A stretch of DNA of 64,000 nucleotides from Pseudisothecium myosuroides (Eukaryota; Streptophyta; Bryopsida; Hypnales; Lembophyllaceae): NCBI GenBank assembly GCA_951799445.1, contig OX637293.1, positions 13,826,001 through 13,890,000 on the forward strand. Direction: 5' to 3'. The translations under genes were made by a program, and so were the position numbers. Shown here piece by piece: positions 36,301 to 48,314 of the stretch. The notes under the pieces are model-generated. The model was not told the origin of the DNA and ran no database searches. It saw nothing but the letters and a program-made list of their open reading frames with translations. Positions within the stretch are counted from its first letter, which is position 1, and the number at the start of each line of letters is the position of its first letter.

Positions 36301-37899
36301 TGACAAATAATCTACCCTTCTCCCGCCCCCCGTATTTCTACACCCCCGCTTTACAAGTGCACGACCTTCACGGACCACCCTCAATCTGAAATCCGGTTTG
36401 AGCACAATTTCAGAGCAATTACAACACGTCAAATTCATGAACGGTTCTCCTGTGATAGACAATCTTTTACATCGTACATGCCGGAAGCAACCTGTGACCA
36501 CTACAAGTTCGTTTTTATATTCAAACTCTGCAGCAGTATTTGGTTCAGATACCCACAACGCTCCTGGCTTTGTATCATTCAACAATGCATGCACCCTATA
36601 CAGCTTACCAGCATATTCAACTGTGGGCTTCCAAACCCCCCAACATAGCAAAGAAAGAATGGAATCCGAACTCTTACCTGACTGAGGTCCTTCTGCTGTC
36701 CGAGAATCGGCAGTGGATGCACCACTGAACCAAGTATGCAAGTCGTTTTGCTTTCCTATGTTGGATCTGGACCTCGTTGTAGGTCTACCACGTTTTCCAG
36801 AGCTGATTCCAGTGGATCTGCAAGATGATCTCCCAGCCGCAGCCATATCCTCACAGCATTTCGTGTGAACAAGTCCGTGGAGGTGATTTTGTAGGTTTAT
36901 TCTAAGATTGTTTTTCGGGGGGCACAACAACATAATCTCTCCATCAAGCTTGCAGCGCACTTTATACCAGAAAGATTTGAATTCAGTAGCGCCCACATCT
37001 CCTACTAATACAAACGGAGGATCAAGCGCAGAGACAGAGTCATTCACACTTTGCAGAATGCTCACCCCTTCTTCTACAAGTCGCTTGTGTTCAGCTGGAG
37101 TGAAGATTACCGCTTTATTCTTGTTTCCCTCCTTCTTGGGATGATCCGTATACAAAATGCCTTTCTTTTTGCACCACTGTTTGATATGCAGAGTAGAGTG
37201 CAAGTGAGACTTTTTGAAATTTGCAAACAGATTTTGAACAGCTGACCGATCGTGTTCCCCGCCAACTCCACCAATTTCCTTGTTGCACTCCCCGCAATGA
37301 ATCTTCACAACTGGCACCCCGTGTTGATCATAAGTTTTGAGCTTCCAAGTGTGATCTGCAAAGTCCATGGCAGCTAGTTCCTTCTTCAGCTTCATGGCAG
37401 CACGTTGGTAATTCGCCGTGATCTCATCAGAGAGGAGTTTCGATTGCAAGAAATCTTCATCTTCTTCCACAAGTTCAGGAGTATTACCCCCTACAATCAC
37501 TTCTGCCTCCTCCGACACAGGTGGAACAGCGTCTTCTCCGCATTCGATGTGGGTAGTGGGAAATTCGAATTCTGAAGGTGCAGGATGGTCATTGCTCCCA
37601 GTTTCTAAGACACTGCCAAGTTGACTTCGCTTTTGAACTCGTCCCCCGTCCTCCTCCTCTTCAGGAATCACGTAGACTCGGTCACAAACAGGATTCATTC
37701 CCTCGAACTTGCTCCGAATGCGACAGTGCTCATCAAAGTCCCAAAATTGGAAGGGCCAATCCACACAATCCCCCTTCTCCAACCGCAATCGTAACTCTAA
37801 GTAAGTGTCACCAACTTGACAGAAAAACGGGCTGAGGAGCTCCGGACGCGCGCTCTCATCAACGAGCGTGTACAATTTGATCTTAAAATTCAACGCCAT
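33400..37899 (-). pseudogene. Transposase-like gene B, single exon with one nonsense codon
   Basis: One reading frame of 1,500 codons from the ATG at 37899 to the stop at 33400, interrupted only by TAG at 35110-35112. Both sides are in the same frame and the protein reads through sensibly, so CAG to TAG is the likely history. An N-terminal module is followed by an acidic stretch and a zinc-finger-like segment (IHCGECNKEI, then H-x3-H). The middle has RNase H-like transposase motifs: LAEDETKVKSRISW (about 35,780), GHASDGDSRRR (about 35,420) and DQDFIHNGKKLINPLD (about 35,260). After the stop come HLTGSDSYEIFFSKVGG (about 34,710), with a likely catalytic Glu, and an acidic tail. The layout recalls P-element/THAP9-like and related large transposases; exact family unassigned. 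No terminal repeats were found. Readthrough or a sequencing error at the TAG cannot be excluded. Confidence 0.7.
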
Positions 37900-38004
37900 C
37901 TTTCCACAGCCAAAAACCACCCTAAATCTGATTGCAACCCCCGTGAAACAACAATCCAACGCACCGTAAACCCTAATCGCAAAAACAGAAAGCTTCAGCA
38001 ACAA

Positions 38005-40657
38005 CAGAGCCTGGAACCCTAGCCTGAAACCGTGAAGGAACAGAACCCTAGCGAAAGAGACGACGTAGCCAACACCCGAAATCTGACGACCCTAAAGTTG
38101 ACAGTCCACGACGGCAGACCGTGATCGTCAATGCACCCAGCTGGCCAGAAACATCCGACGGTCCAGTGCACCCCATCTGAAATAGTTGTTGTAAAGTTCT
38201 ACAATTAATCACTAACAAGTAGACCAGCTCACAAGGCAGCCTTAGTTAAGAAATCTGACCCACAAAATTAATATTAGGGGGGGTATCTTAAGTTTACTTT
38301 TTTGCTAATGCACCCCATTATTGAACACTCTATAGTAGTTATAACACACCCAATGCTATTTCACATACTCTACGTTATATAAAATCAGATTATAATTTTT
38401 AGCTCCAATGTTTTTATCGCACCCTACATTTTATCGCACGTATCTTTATACTTCTACCGCTTACTGCACCCCCCGAGCTTTTGCTGGCCGCCTAATTTAG
38501 CTCTGCTTTTGGTAGGTTCAATTATTCTCAAAACCAATGGTGAGCTCTTAGATTGGCAAGAACCTTAAGTTTAACCTTAAGCTCAGTTCCCCCTTTTCAA
38601 GATTTTGTGTTGTATTGTTTTGATGCGATAGGGTCAGAAAGAGATTTTTTGTGCAAGTTCTGCTGGGGTTGATTGAGTTGGAGTAGTTTTTTTGAAATGT
38701 GTAGTTTTTTTCTTGGGAGTTCATTTGTTTGCTAGTTTGTTTGGTTTGTTGATGTGAATGGCATTTTTGAAGAGATGTTTTGTGTTAGTTATTGACTTAG
38801 AGTGTGATTTGTTTGACAGGGTTTTCAGCTACAAATCTAGATATGGATCATAGTGTAGGTGATTGTAAACTCTTCTGTTCATGCCTATTATTGTGCTTTG
38901 TATTTCAGGTTCTTGCTGTTAATTTTCTCTTTTAGATTTGTGCTTGCTTTAGTGTTTACTATTGAAAATCTGAACAACTAGTTTCTTTCTATATGTCAAT
39001 GAGCCTTTGTAGCAAAAAGAATCGTTTGTTATTGCTGTGGATAGGGTTTTCTAAGTCAGCCGCTTCTCGACCTTTTTATTTGATGTATTCTCTAGAGTGG
39101 AAAGTATTTCACAGCTCAAGGTCTATCAAGGTCTTTTATTTCGGCTTGCTTGTGTCGAAACGAGCACTCTAGTGGTATAATGGGATGCGAGCTTATCTCG
39201 CCTCTGGTTTTCTTTTGTGCAACCAGTGTTGTGTACCAGACAAATGTTATACTTTTATGTTGGTTCTGGGAGTCTCTACTTTGCATGCAGTTTGAATAAG
39301 GATTGTACTAAAGTAAACCAATACTATTAAACATTGATAAGTTGGAGTGTATGGTATTTGCATTCAGGTCCAAGCGGCAGCTTAACTCATTTTCTTATCT
39401 AAAGATACATTCTCACGAAACAGTTTTCATCATGCACTTAGGATCATCCAAAATATACTAATAACAGGAGTGGATTTGACATTTTAGACAACAAGGATGG
39501 AATCTCAGGCAACAAGACTAACCCTTGCACTAATTTTTTCACAAAAATATGGTTGAAATTTTGAGTTCTGATTTTCAATGCGCCCATTGAAAGAAGAGAA
39601 GACACGGTGTACAATAAAGGAATGTTGTCCTCATTAACCAATAATAACATATTCAAAAAATGTCATCTTTGCATCATCCGAAAATAAAGGAAGCAGTGGA
39701 TTCTAACACGTGTCAATCCTCAATTCAAAGACGTGTTGATGTAGCCCAAGCCTACAATGCGACTGAATCAGCGCCTGATTTCCTCAGATCGATTGTGATT
39801 TTTGGAATTTGGGTAGAAGAGTCTTAAAATAGAGATTTATTCCATTGTACACATGGATAATGGTAAATGACAGGTCATAGCCTTGTTGGATGCCAACATG
39901 GCAAAGGAAGAAGAGGATAATCCTACATGGCAGAATCAACACAAACTTGTGAGATTGTGTCCGAATCAAGCTCTCCTAATCAACAGGACAATTGAACATA
40001 AACCAGTTGATTTTCATGAGAAAACGGACACGTATTTTTCTACTAACTGTGTGAAACCGTCCTAGTCCAACTTTGTTTGTCAATATGCGTAGGTCCGTTC
40101 TAGCGTGGTGAATTATATTGGAAGGTTACCCTTACACTCCTAGGATAAAAAGTGTGGGCATTACAGGTGCGCCACCACTCTTGAACCTTAGTGCATTCTA
40201 ATACTGCTGGAAGCGCCATGCCCCCACCCCCACCCCCTCGTAGTGCCACTTTGCATTCTCATGCGTCATGCCTAAACCACCCTTGTCATCTTATGTGAGT
40301 GGGGTTGGATTACAATGCAGGTAATGTAAGTCCTCCTAACTTGGTTGGACAATACTCTTGAATGTTCAGTGTTTGAAGCACCCTTGGACCATTTCAGAGC
40401 TTTTTGCATCCGACTGCGTAGCTTGAAAGTTCTGATTGTGTTGTATGACAAACATAGGCGTTGTAGTCATGTTGAAGTCGAATAGCAATTATGGTAGACG
40501 ACGAAGTTCCGCCGCAGTCACCTGCATGTGACCAGCGAGTGACGTGGTAGTGACATCTCCCAAAACCGCAAGGAGCTTACGGTTTGGGTCAGGTTTCCCT
40601 TAGTCCACTGTACCTAAATCCTTCGGGCACTCGATCTAATATTTGTTGTTGTTGCAG
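38005..40657. other. Noncoding spacer
   Basis: The first 150 bp (ACCCTAG words) are probably the leader and promoter of transposase-like gene B. The rest is T-rich and intron-like. I checked for tRNA and snRNA signatures and found none that hold. Confidence 0.4.
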
Positions 40658-40915
40658 TACAAGCTCGAAGACGAAGTGTTCCTCATCAATCCACGGTCCA
40701 CCCGGCAGAAAATTGCGGTGGGGAAGATTAGCGGCCTTCCAGGGGAACACAAGTTCCACCATTCGGAGATTCCAGAGACGTGGTTGAAGGTGGATGTGGT
40801 GGACATTATGGTTCCTGGTGTGCCGCTCATGTTCCCCAATGAGAAGGCAAACCAAGAGAATATTGAAGATGTGAAGGGGACTTGTGCAATATGGAACCTA
40901 AAGCTAACGACTTGA
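40658..40915 (+). CDS. Terminal exon resembling a plant transposon-protein C-terminal domain
   Basis: An 85-codon exon after a good acceptor (TTGTTGTTGTTGCAG). The product has a beta-rich pattern with INPRSTRQKIAVGKISGL, then ETWLKVDVVDIM and a final CAIWNLKL. This layout is like the small C-terminal domain found on plant En/Spm (CACTA)-associated and other transposon proteins. No upstream exon could be joined with confidence, so it may be a gene fragment carried by a transposon. Assignment is weak. Confidence 0.35.
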   Translation, partial: YKLEDEVFLINPRSTRQKIAVGKISGLPGEHKFHHSEIPETWLKVDVVDIMVPGVPLMFPNEKANQENIEDVKGTCAIWNLKLTT

Positions 40916-42135
40916 GGTACCCTATGGGAGTCTAAATTTGTCCCGGGGCCTTTTTGTGCAGGGGTGACAAAGTTTTTGACATTTTGAGAGTCTTCCATGA
41001 TTACGATGCTAGTGTCACATGTTACTGTTGAATTGGATTTACGACTATGTAATTAAAAAATAAAAAATGTCGTTTGCCATAACCTTTAATGTGATGCTTG
41101 ATGCTTCTGGAAGTAGGTTTGGTCATTGCCTTAGACATCTGTGTGTGCTTGAAATGCATGAGTGTGTGAAGGTAGATTGGCTGTGATGGGTGTATTGTAG
41201 GGTTTATGCATTGTTTTGTCACGGATTGCCATTTGAATGCATGATTGCTATTGTGTATACTAGAGATGCGGGAGTGATGTAAGTGCTGTAGAGGCGTTGT
41301 GGTAGTGAGAAGGTGGAAAACAGGAGTAATTGCTGGGTACAGAATAGGAATTCACACCTACAGAAGAACTTGCATGCAACACCCACCCGCCATCATCCCG
41401 ATTGCGCTCTGACTTTCTGTTTTTGCCAAGTCGAATTTCTTTACTACTCCATCACTATGACCCGACTTTAGATTGTCATGGTCATGGTTGAGGTGCCTCA
41501 AAGAAGGTCCATGTACTTCCCACAGCACTTCCACTCGATGCACTTGTAACTCCCAGAGGACTAGGTGTAGAAGCAACGCTCACTGGTGATTGACTAAACT
41601 GCACCGACTATAGAGTGACTATGATGGTGTCCTAACACCGCCTAAAACCGTCACTCTACCGCAACTTCTCTACAACCACACGCCTTTGCTAACGTGGAAT
41701 GTTCCGTGACTTCAGAATGATTCCATAATTGGCTGACGTGGACTTCCACGTCGACAAATATGTGACTGAATGGTGACTCCGGAATGACTGCAAAATTTGA
41801 GCGGGAGCCGTCCATGTCACCCCTTTTTCTCTGAATCGGGCACCTGCCTGGCCCAAGCACAAAATTTCCCCCCAAAAGGGAGCTTGTACGATGACCTTGT
41901 CATCCATTCCTCATCCTTGCCCAAATTGGATGGTGATAATAAAATCGCCTAATCATAAACAATGACTGGTCCACAATGATTGCAGGGCCCCTAGTCATTT
42001 ACAAGTCATGGGTGTCCGGATTGACTCTTTTTGAGTCATTTTTTGCAGTCACATATGTGCCCACTTTCTTGTAGTGCTATGCACTAAGAAGAAAAGAATC
42101 GTAAGCATGAAGGAAACAGAATTTACTACAAATTA
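40916..42135. other. Noncoding spacer
   Basis: No gene supported. A short palindrome, GACGTGGACTTCCACGTC, lies near 41,733; it contains two ACGT cores of the type seen in plant bZIP-binding sites, but nothing else supports a promoter here. Confidence 0.35.
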
Positions 42136-42491
42136 TTAGCAAGACAACATGCGAGCAATTTTGTCAAGCAAGTAGAAGAGCTTCGCCCTTCGCGCTTGCC
42201 TCTTATAAACGACCTTGATCTCCTTAATATCAGGTGAGTAATGCAAAAAATGACATCTGGAAAGCACAGATTTGTCAAACAAAATTATTCCATTTAAGGA
42301 GACTGATTGCATGAAATGGATAAGGTAGTTACTATGGAAGAAAGATCAGCTACTCACAGCGGGAAAACCATCTCGACTCCAACTTCAGCAATAGCCCTCC
42401 TGATTCTAAAAGAGGTATTGATCCCTGCATTGCGTTGTAAAAGAACAATGCCTCTCAGCAACAACATCCTACGCTTGGTCTCTGACACTTC
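42136..42491 (-). CDS. Organellar ribosomal protein bL19, last two exons
   Basis: Exons 42491-42358 and 42256-42136 join in phase (CCCGCT|GTGAGT to TTTCCAG|A). They code the conserved bL19 core: EVSETKRR, the strand ending GIVLLQRNAGINTSFRIRR, GVEMVFPL, then YSPDIKEIKVVYKRQARRAKLFYLLDKIAR. bL19 is a large-subunit protein at the subunit interface; eukaryotic nuclear copies serve mitochondria or plastids. With this splice about five extra residues (CHFLH) fall between MVFPL and YSPDI. Upstream exons with the targeting peptide should lie above 42,492 on the minus strand (acceptor TTTCGTAG|G), but I could not place them. Confidence 0.85.
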
Positions 42492-45400
42492 CTACGAAAC
42501 AAAAATTCAGGCATTGGGAGATTTGAGCACAAGTCTGACGCCACATATATGAAGAACAAGGCAACAAAGCGTGACTACTATGCCGATTGTGAATTTACAA
42601 CTTACAATACCGCTGCAGCATGGAAAGTCTCAAGGAAGCTAAACGTCCCATTCTGAGCTGGACAACATTGCATGGTCAAATATCAGAGATAACCTTTCCA
42701 TTACTGCACCTTCGACGGCTTCCTTGTCAAGATCCAGATAGACGAAAATACGTCGCGGTCAAACTTGAAGGGAGAAATTATCGAGAAATAAAAGTTTTGT
42801 TTCCTTTCATCCACATCGAGAACCATATCCAGTATCATGTGGTAACGACAACGTGATTATCCCAAAACAAGACAATCATAGCCTGATGAATTGAGATATG
42901 AGTAGCCCAAGTGATGGGCATACTTGTGATACTATGTTCTCTTTGCATCTTAAAACCCTGATATTGAAGAGACTCTGGTACTACTAACCTCCATAATGTG
43001 CTTCACACACGTCGTAACCTTTTTTGGTTTTAATGTGGCAGGAGGAGCATCCTCAATGGTTTTTGTAAAAAATGCAGTTTATGGAGTGCTCAAAATAAAT
43101 CATTTAGAGATGAAATTTCTATGACCTATTCCCATAGTAGGGGGACATGTGCCTACCAAGAAGAATCTAAAAATACATTATTTTATGGCCTCCATATTCG
43201 TGCAAATAGGGCTTCCTTGCGTGCTCACTTCTGAACATTGAAGATGATTTTGACTTTATTTTTTCGGTGCAAGTCCTCACAAATTGCCAAATTTTATTTT
43301 ATTTTCCTTCATGACTTTCTATTTTTTTTATTAATCTACACTTGTTGTATCTATTTTTTGTGACAACTGTCTTTGAATCCAAATAATACTGTTTCAATAC
43401 TCGCATGTAGTTATAAAACTTGCAACAATACTTTTAGCCGTCGTTTTTTTGAATCAACGACTGAGATTGTTCTATTTTGTAGTACTCCTAGTACTAAGAC
43501 TAATATTTCAGTACTTTCTAAAACGCTACGCAAAACGCACGGTCATTCTTGCAATCCCCCATTATATTATTTTTTGTCATCCAACAAATAATTACACAAT
43601 TTATAGTGTTTATAATACATCCAATTATAATTTACTTATTATACACTAGTGACACTACAATTAATCATTTATATTTTTGTAGCCTTCATGAATATTGCAT
43701 TGCCTACATTTATGAAAACCATAAGGTTTGTTTTAATACTAATTGCACCCTCCCCTAGTTTTTTCGCCCAAGTTCTCAAAATAACTGTCGGCCTAAACAC
43801 TAATCTAGCTTTTCAATTAGCTCTCTGTGTATACAACATTTGATTTTTTTTCTTTGGGACAGAAGATATTCCAAAATTGAGCATTAGTCTTGGTCTGGAC
43901 TTCCCAAATTTAGGATTTCAAACATCCTTTTGTCAAACCAAAGAATGTAAGTGAGGATCTCAAGTAAAATGAGAGATAAAGCAAAGCGTAGTGTTCCAAA
44001 TATTTGAGTTATGGACATTAATCACCCCTCTAGGTTGTCTATTAAATTTCAGTCTTTGGCACATACATGTGCATGTCCAAACTGGTTCTAACTCAAATCA
44101 GAAAATTAGAGGAAAAAATAAAGAACCCAACTCCCCAGACGGATTGATTCCCCAATTGAGATCGTAGAACTGGCTGGATCGTATCGGTCCATATGCCTCC
44201 GTATTTGCTGCCACGTACCGGTCGGCGTGGCTTAGTATTGGACTTGACTAGGGGACATGGCCCTCTTTTGATCCGCTGAGTTTGAGCCTCTACCTTTTGG
44301 CCAGTCCAGGGACTCAGCTCTGGCTGGTTCTCCCTTTGTTGGACTTCTAAACTGTGATTAACTGGACCTTGAATGATCCAGTACTTGGTAGTTGCACGCC
44401 AATTTTTGGGTCTTTTAAAAACAAACCTTGGGTCTCCGTATGAGGAACCTCCAATACAAAATAAGGCGAAAAAAATTCTAAATAGGAGCAAAGCTTCACT
44501 GTCCAAAAGTATAAAACAACAAATAACCAAGTAAAAAATTATGTCTAGAAACAGAGCTTCGCCATATAGGAGGTTAGCTCCCAAACTTTTGGACAATTCT
44601 CGACAACGTTAGATAGTACAATACTTGGAGAGTTGAATCCCATTCAACTTCTCTTAATTGACAACAAAATCACCACTTGGACCACAAATTCCACCGTCAA
44701 GGCTCTAGGGGGGATTTGCAACACCAAAAGTATGAGATCCTAGGCACTCCAAAAAGCTCGGAGGGAATTGTTAGAAAACACATCAACACTTAACACTTTG
44801 TTTAGGAACAAATTCAAGGGGGATTCTTCAACTTGAAGTTGAGAAATATTTTCAGAGGTGCAATGATAGAAATGATGGGGATTGCAAAAATTTTGGTAAT
44901 TTTATTGTATTAATTGAAATTACTATAAATTTTGAAAGACAGAAAGTATGCCGAATCCGTAGCCAATGTTTGAACTCTTCTAATCATTCAAAAAACTACT
45001 TTCCCACTCATTACTTCCTACTTTTTTGTATACTACGTACTTTGGAACATGGGTCATGAACTTTTAGTCCAAACTTTGAAAAGAAGGAAAAAACGCATTC
45101 TAGCCTTGGTTGGAAATACATCAATCTACAGATTGGCTATGGGGTTGCTGGTCGGGAATGGGTGGTTCTACCTTACATTCAATATGTTGAGATACAAAGC
45201 CAAAAATAGCGATGGTCCAATACCTAGGTTCACCACTCTCAAGGCTCGATAGAGACAAGGATTTGAGAAGGGCTATCCAAATGGGATTTGGATTGAAAAC
45301 TAAGAATCAAACTTAGGGTTCCACATTTCATCCTTTCTTCTAAGGTAGAAAGGGACGCTTGATTTTTAGTGAAGAAAGGACAATTTACGTTTCTACAAGA

Positions 45401-45529
45401 AAGTAAAGAAAAAGAAAAGTAAAAGTAATGCATGAATCTCATCGAACCTACTAATTAGAGCGATGGATGGCTTGGATCTCTTCCCTTGATCTAACGGTTA
45501 CAATTACGGATGGCTTGGATCGAGTCGGG
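42492..45529. other. Upstream part of bL19 and noncoding spacer
   Basis: The first few hundred bases should include the 5' exons of the bL19 gene; a candidate minus-strand segment at 42,585-42,650 starts with ATG and ends near a GTAAGT donor, but its phase does not fit the next exon. From 43,000 to 45,529 the DNA is AT-rich. A 167-codon minus-strand frame at 44,093-44,596 has low coding character and no recognised domain. Confidence 0.3.
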
Positions 45530-45538
45530 GGATCCTAC
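45530..45538 (+). repeat. 9-bp target-site duplication GGATCCTAC (MULE)
   Basis: GGATCCTAC at 45530-45538 recurs in the same orientation at 54122-54130, just outside the inverted ends of the MULE. Nine bases is the usual MULE duplication length. GGATCC is itself palindromic, so it could instead belong to the inverted repeat; the matching TAC on both sides favours a duplication. Confidence 0.6.
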
Positions 45539-45690
45539 CCAAGCAACCAGCCACCCTCGAGTTTGAGGGTGGGCTCCTTCCATCTGAGCCCTTCAGATGG
45601 AGGGACGGCTCTGATGGAAGGGCAGTTTGGGGGGGGCATGCTGGCTGGCTTGGCAGGCCAGGCTCCTTTGACGAGGGAATCAACTTCATG
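45539..45690 (+). repeat. MULE left terminal inverted repeat
   Basis: Best-conserved part is 45,555-45,632; weaker similarity reaches about 45,690 (GGCAGGCCAGGCTCCTTTGACGAG). The outermost 16 bp match the other end poorly apart from the first CC. Confidence 0.7.
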
Positions 45691-45769
45691 ACTACAAGGC
45701 AGAAGGTCATGATTAGCATACATGTTGGTTATCACATCTCCCCAGGCTATTTGTTCAAACCAAGTTTAT

Positions 45770-47119
45770 TTTGATAAGGCTAAATCTGAATGTTGGGTAG
45801 GTGAAACAACTTGAAATATTTATCAGAAAATTTTCCTTCAGCACAATTGGAATTCACATCTAAACCAAGGTGTTTCATATTTTCTGGAGCTTTGTGATAA
45901 GGCTGGATCTAAATTTTGGGTAGGTGAAACATCTTGAAATATTTATCAATAAATTTTCCTTCAGCCCAATAAAAAGTCACATCTAAACCAAGTTGTTTCA
46001 TTTTTTTGGAGCTTTGTGATAAGGCTGGATCTAAATTTTGGGTAGGTGAAACATCTTGAAATATTTATCAATAAATTTTCCTTCAGCCCAATAAAAAGTC
46101 ACATCTAAACCAAGTTGTTTCATTTTTTTGGAGCTTTGTGATAAGGCTGGATCTAAATTTTGGGTAGGTGAAACATCTTGAAATATTTATCAATAAATTT
46201 TCCTTAAGCCCAATAAAAAGTCACATCTAAACCAAGTTGTTTCATTTTTTTGGAGCTTTGTGATAAGGCTGGATCTAAATTTTGGGTAGGTGAAACATCT
46301 TGAAATATTTATCAATAAATTTTCCTTGAGCCCAATAAAAAGTCACATCTAAACCAAGTTGTTTCATTTTTTTGGAGCTTTGTGATAAGGCTGGATCTAA
46401 ATTTTGGGTAGGTGAAACATCTTGAAATATTTATCAATAAATTTTCCTTGAGCCCAATAAAAAGTCACATCTAAACCAAGTTGTTTCATTTTTTTGGAGC
46501 TTTGTGATAAGGCTGGATCTAAATTTTGGGTAGGTGAAACATCTTGAAATATTTATCAGAAAATTTTCCTTCAGCCCAATAAAAAGTCACATCTAAACCA
46601 AGTTGTTTCATTTTTTTGGAGCTTTGTGATAAGGCTGGATCTAAATTTTGGGTAGGTGAAACATCTTGAAATATTTATCAATAAATTTTCCTTCAGCCCA
46701 ATAAAAAGTCACATCTAAACCAAGTTGTTTCATTTTTTTGGAGCTTTGTGATAAGGCTGGATCTAAATTTTGGGTAGGTGAAACATCTTGAAATATTTAT
46801 CAATAAATTTTCCTTCAGCCCAATAAAAAGTCACATCTAAACCAAGTTGTTTCATTTTTTTGGAGCTTTGTGATAAGGCTGGATCTAAATTTTGGGTAGG
46901 TGAAACATCTTGAAATATTTATCAATAAATTTTCCTTGAGCCCAATAAAAAGTCACATCTAAACCAAGTTGTTTCATATTTTCGGGAGCTTTGTGATAAG
47001 GCTAGATCTAAATTTTGGGTAGGTGAAACATCTTGAAATATTTATCAATAAATTTTCCTTGAGCCCAATAAAAAGTCACATCTAAACCAAGTTGTTTCAT
47101 ATTTTCGGGAGCTTTGTGA
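45770..47119 (+). repeat. Tandem array, 11 units of 122 bp
   Basis: Each unit holds GGATCTAAATTTTGGGTAGG, AAACATCTTGAAATATTTATCA and AAGTCACATCTAAACCAAG. Unit starts (GGATCT) lie at 45905, 46027, 46149, 46271, 46393, 46515, 46637, 46759 and 46881, an exact 122-bp step. More diverged units lie at each edge (45782 and 47004). The middle units are almost identical, which indicates recent expansion or homogenisation. Confidence 0.95.
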
Positions 47120-48026
47120 CTAATGTTACTGACTTCTATTTAAGGAGTCAGTGACATTAATCAAACTTTACATTTATTTTTTAAGTTTAATGTCTAAATG
47201 ACCTTCTATCTAAACAAGACATTGCAATAATGGAACTTTAAACGCATTTAAAATTAATTAACATGCACTTATAACAATATTGTCCTAATGCAAGACCATC
47301 TTTGTGGATAATTTTTTATGCAAAATATTGGTGATTTGCAATCATTCATCTAGTTTAGTTAAAAAAATTTAAGATGGAAATTTATACAATGAATGGGTGA
47401 TTGTAATCATAGATAACATATACATAGAATTCGAAATTAGGAATGTCCAATTTTTACATATACATCAAGTTAAGTATATGATATTATTGTTTTAATTATA
47501 TCAAAAATAAAAAATTCTCATAATCTCATGAATGTTGAAATGATGGGCCAAAAGAACTTAATGTACAATATTCAATCATGTTTTGCATAATGTGAAACAT
47601 TACAAAATGAAAGTATTCAAATTGTAATTTTTGTGAATTTGTGAATTTTCATTTTTTTAATTCATTTGAAAAATATCTATGCATTTAATTTGAAATTGAA
47701 TTGTACGGAATGTCCTTTAATAAGGATGACATATATATACTCTTTGGAGTTGAAGCTACAAAATGGTTAAAGAAACATCATTTTATAAGCGCTTCCAGTA
47801 TTGCTCAAAGCCTTTAGTCACTTATGGGCTAATGTTTGGGATGGTTTTGGAAATGAGTTTATTTACACTTTCAAACTAAATTCATATTGCATACTCTTTT
47901 TTACTTTAAATGTTTCACTTCTATTTTCCTTTAAATGTTTAAATAAAATTAAGCTTTCAAAAATATTAGTTTACATTTTACTAATGTCACTAACCCCTAC
48001 TTTTGAGGTAAGTGACATTAGTCACA
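47115..48026. repeat. ~0.9-kb segment with palindromic inverted ends
   Basis: The segment starts TGTGACTAATGTTACTGAC and ends with the inverted form (17 of 19 match). Each end is also a hairpin: 47121-47134 pairs with 47146-47159 (13 of 14), and 47980-47995 with 48007-48022 (15 of 16). The interior is AT-rich with no gene. It could be a foldback or MITE-like element nested in the MULE; no target duplication is clear. Confidence 0.55.
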
Positions 48027-48314
48027 TGTGAATTAAGAAGCTTTGAACATTCTTTAACTTTTTAAAACATATTCAAATACAAATGCACATTGAAATTGCC
48101 ATAAACACATATAAAACAAAACTTTGAATATATACATGATGCATACATATTATTGAAGCAAGCAATAAAAAAAATGATACAAATATTGCACATAACATAT
48201 GCAAATACAATAACCATAATAAACTAGCAGTTAAAACTGCTATAATTTTAATTTTCATTAAATAAATAACACCAAACAACTAGTTTGAGATAAACAAGAT
48301 TTGTATCTACCTTC

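Noticed and set aside
39060..39230. Possible snRNA or tRNA (TTCTCGACCTTTT, then GTGGTATAATGGGATGCGAG)
   Set aside because: The first word only resembles the start of U2, and the rest of U2 does not follow. The second lacks a T-arm. No RNA gene is supported.
44093..44596. 167-codon minus-strand frame
   Set aside because: Low-complexity hydrophobic start, no recognised domain, no splice or start context, and AT-rich surroundings. Probably chance or a remnant of an unrecognised repeat.
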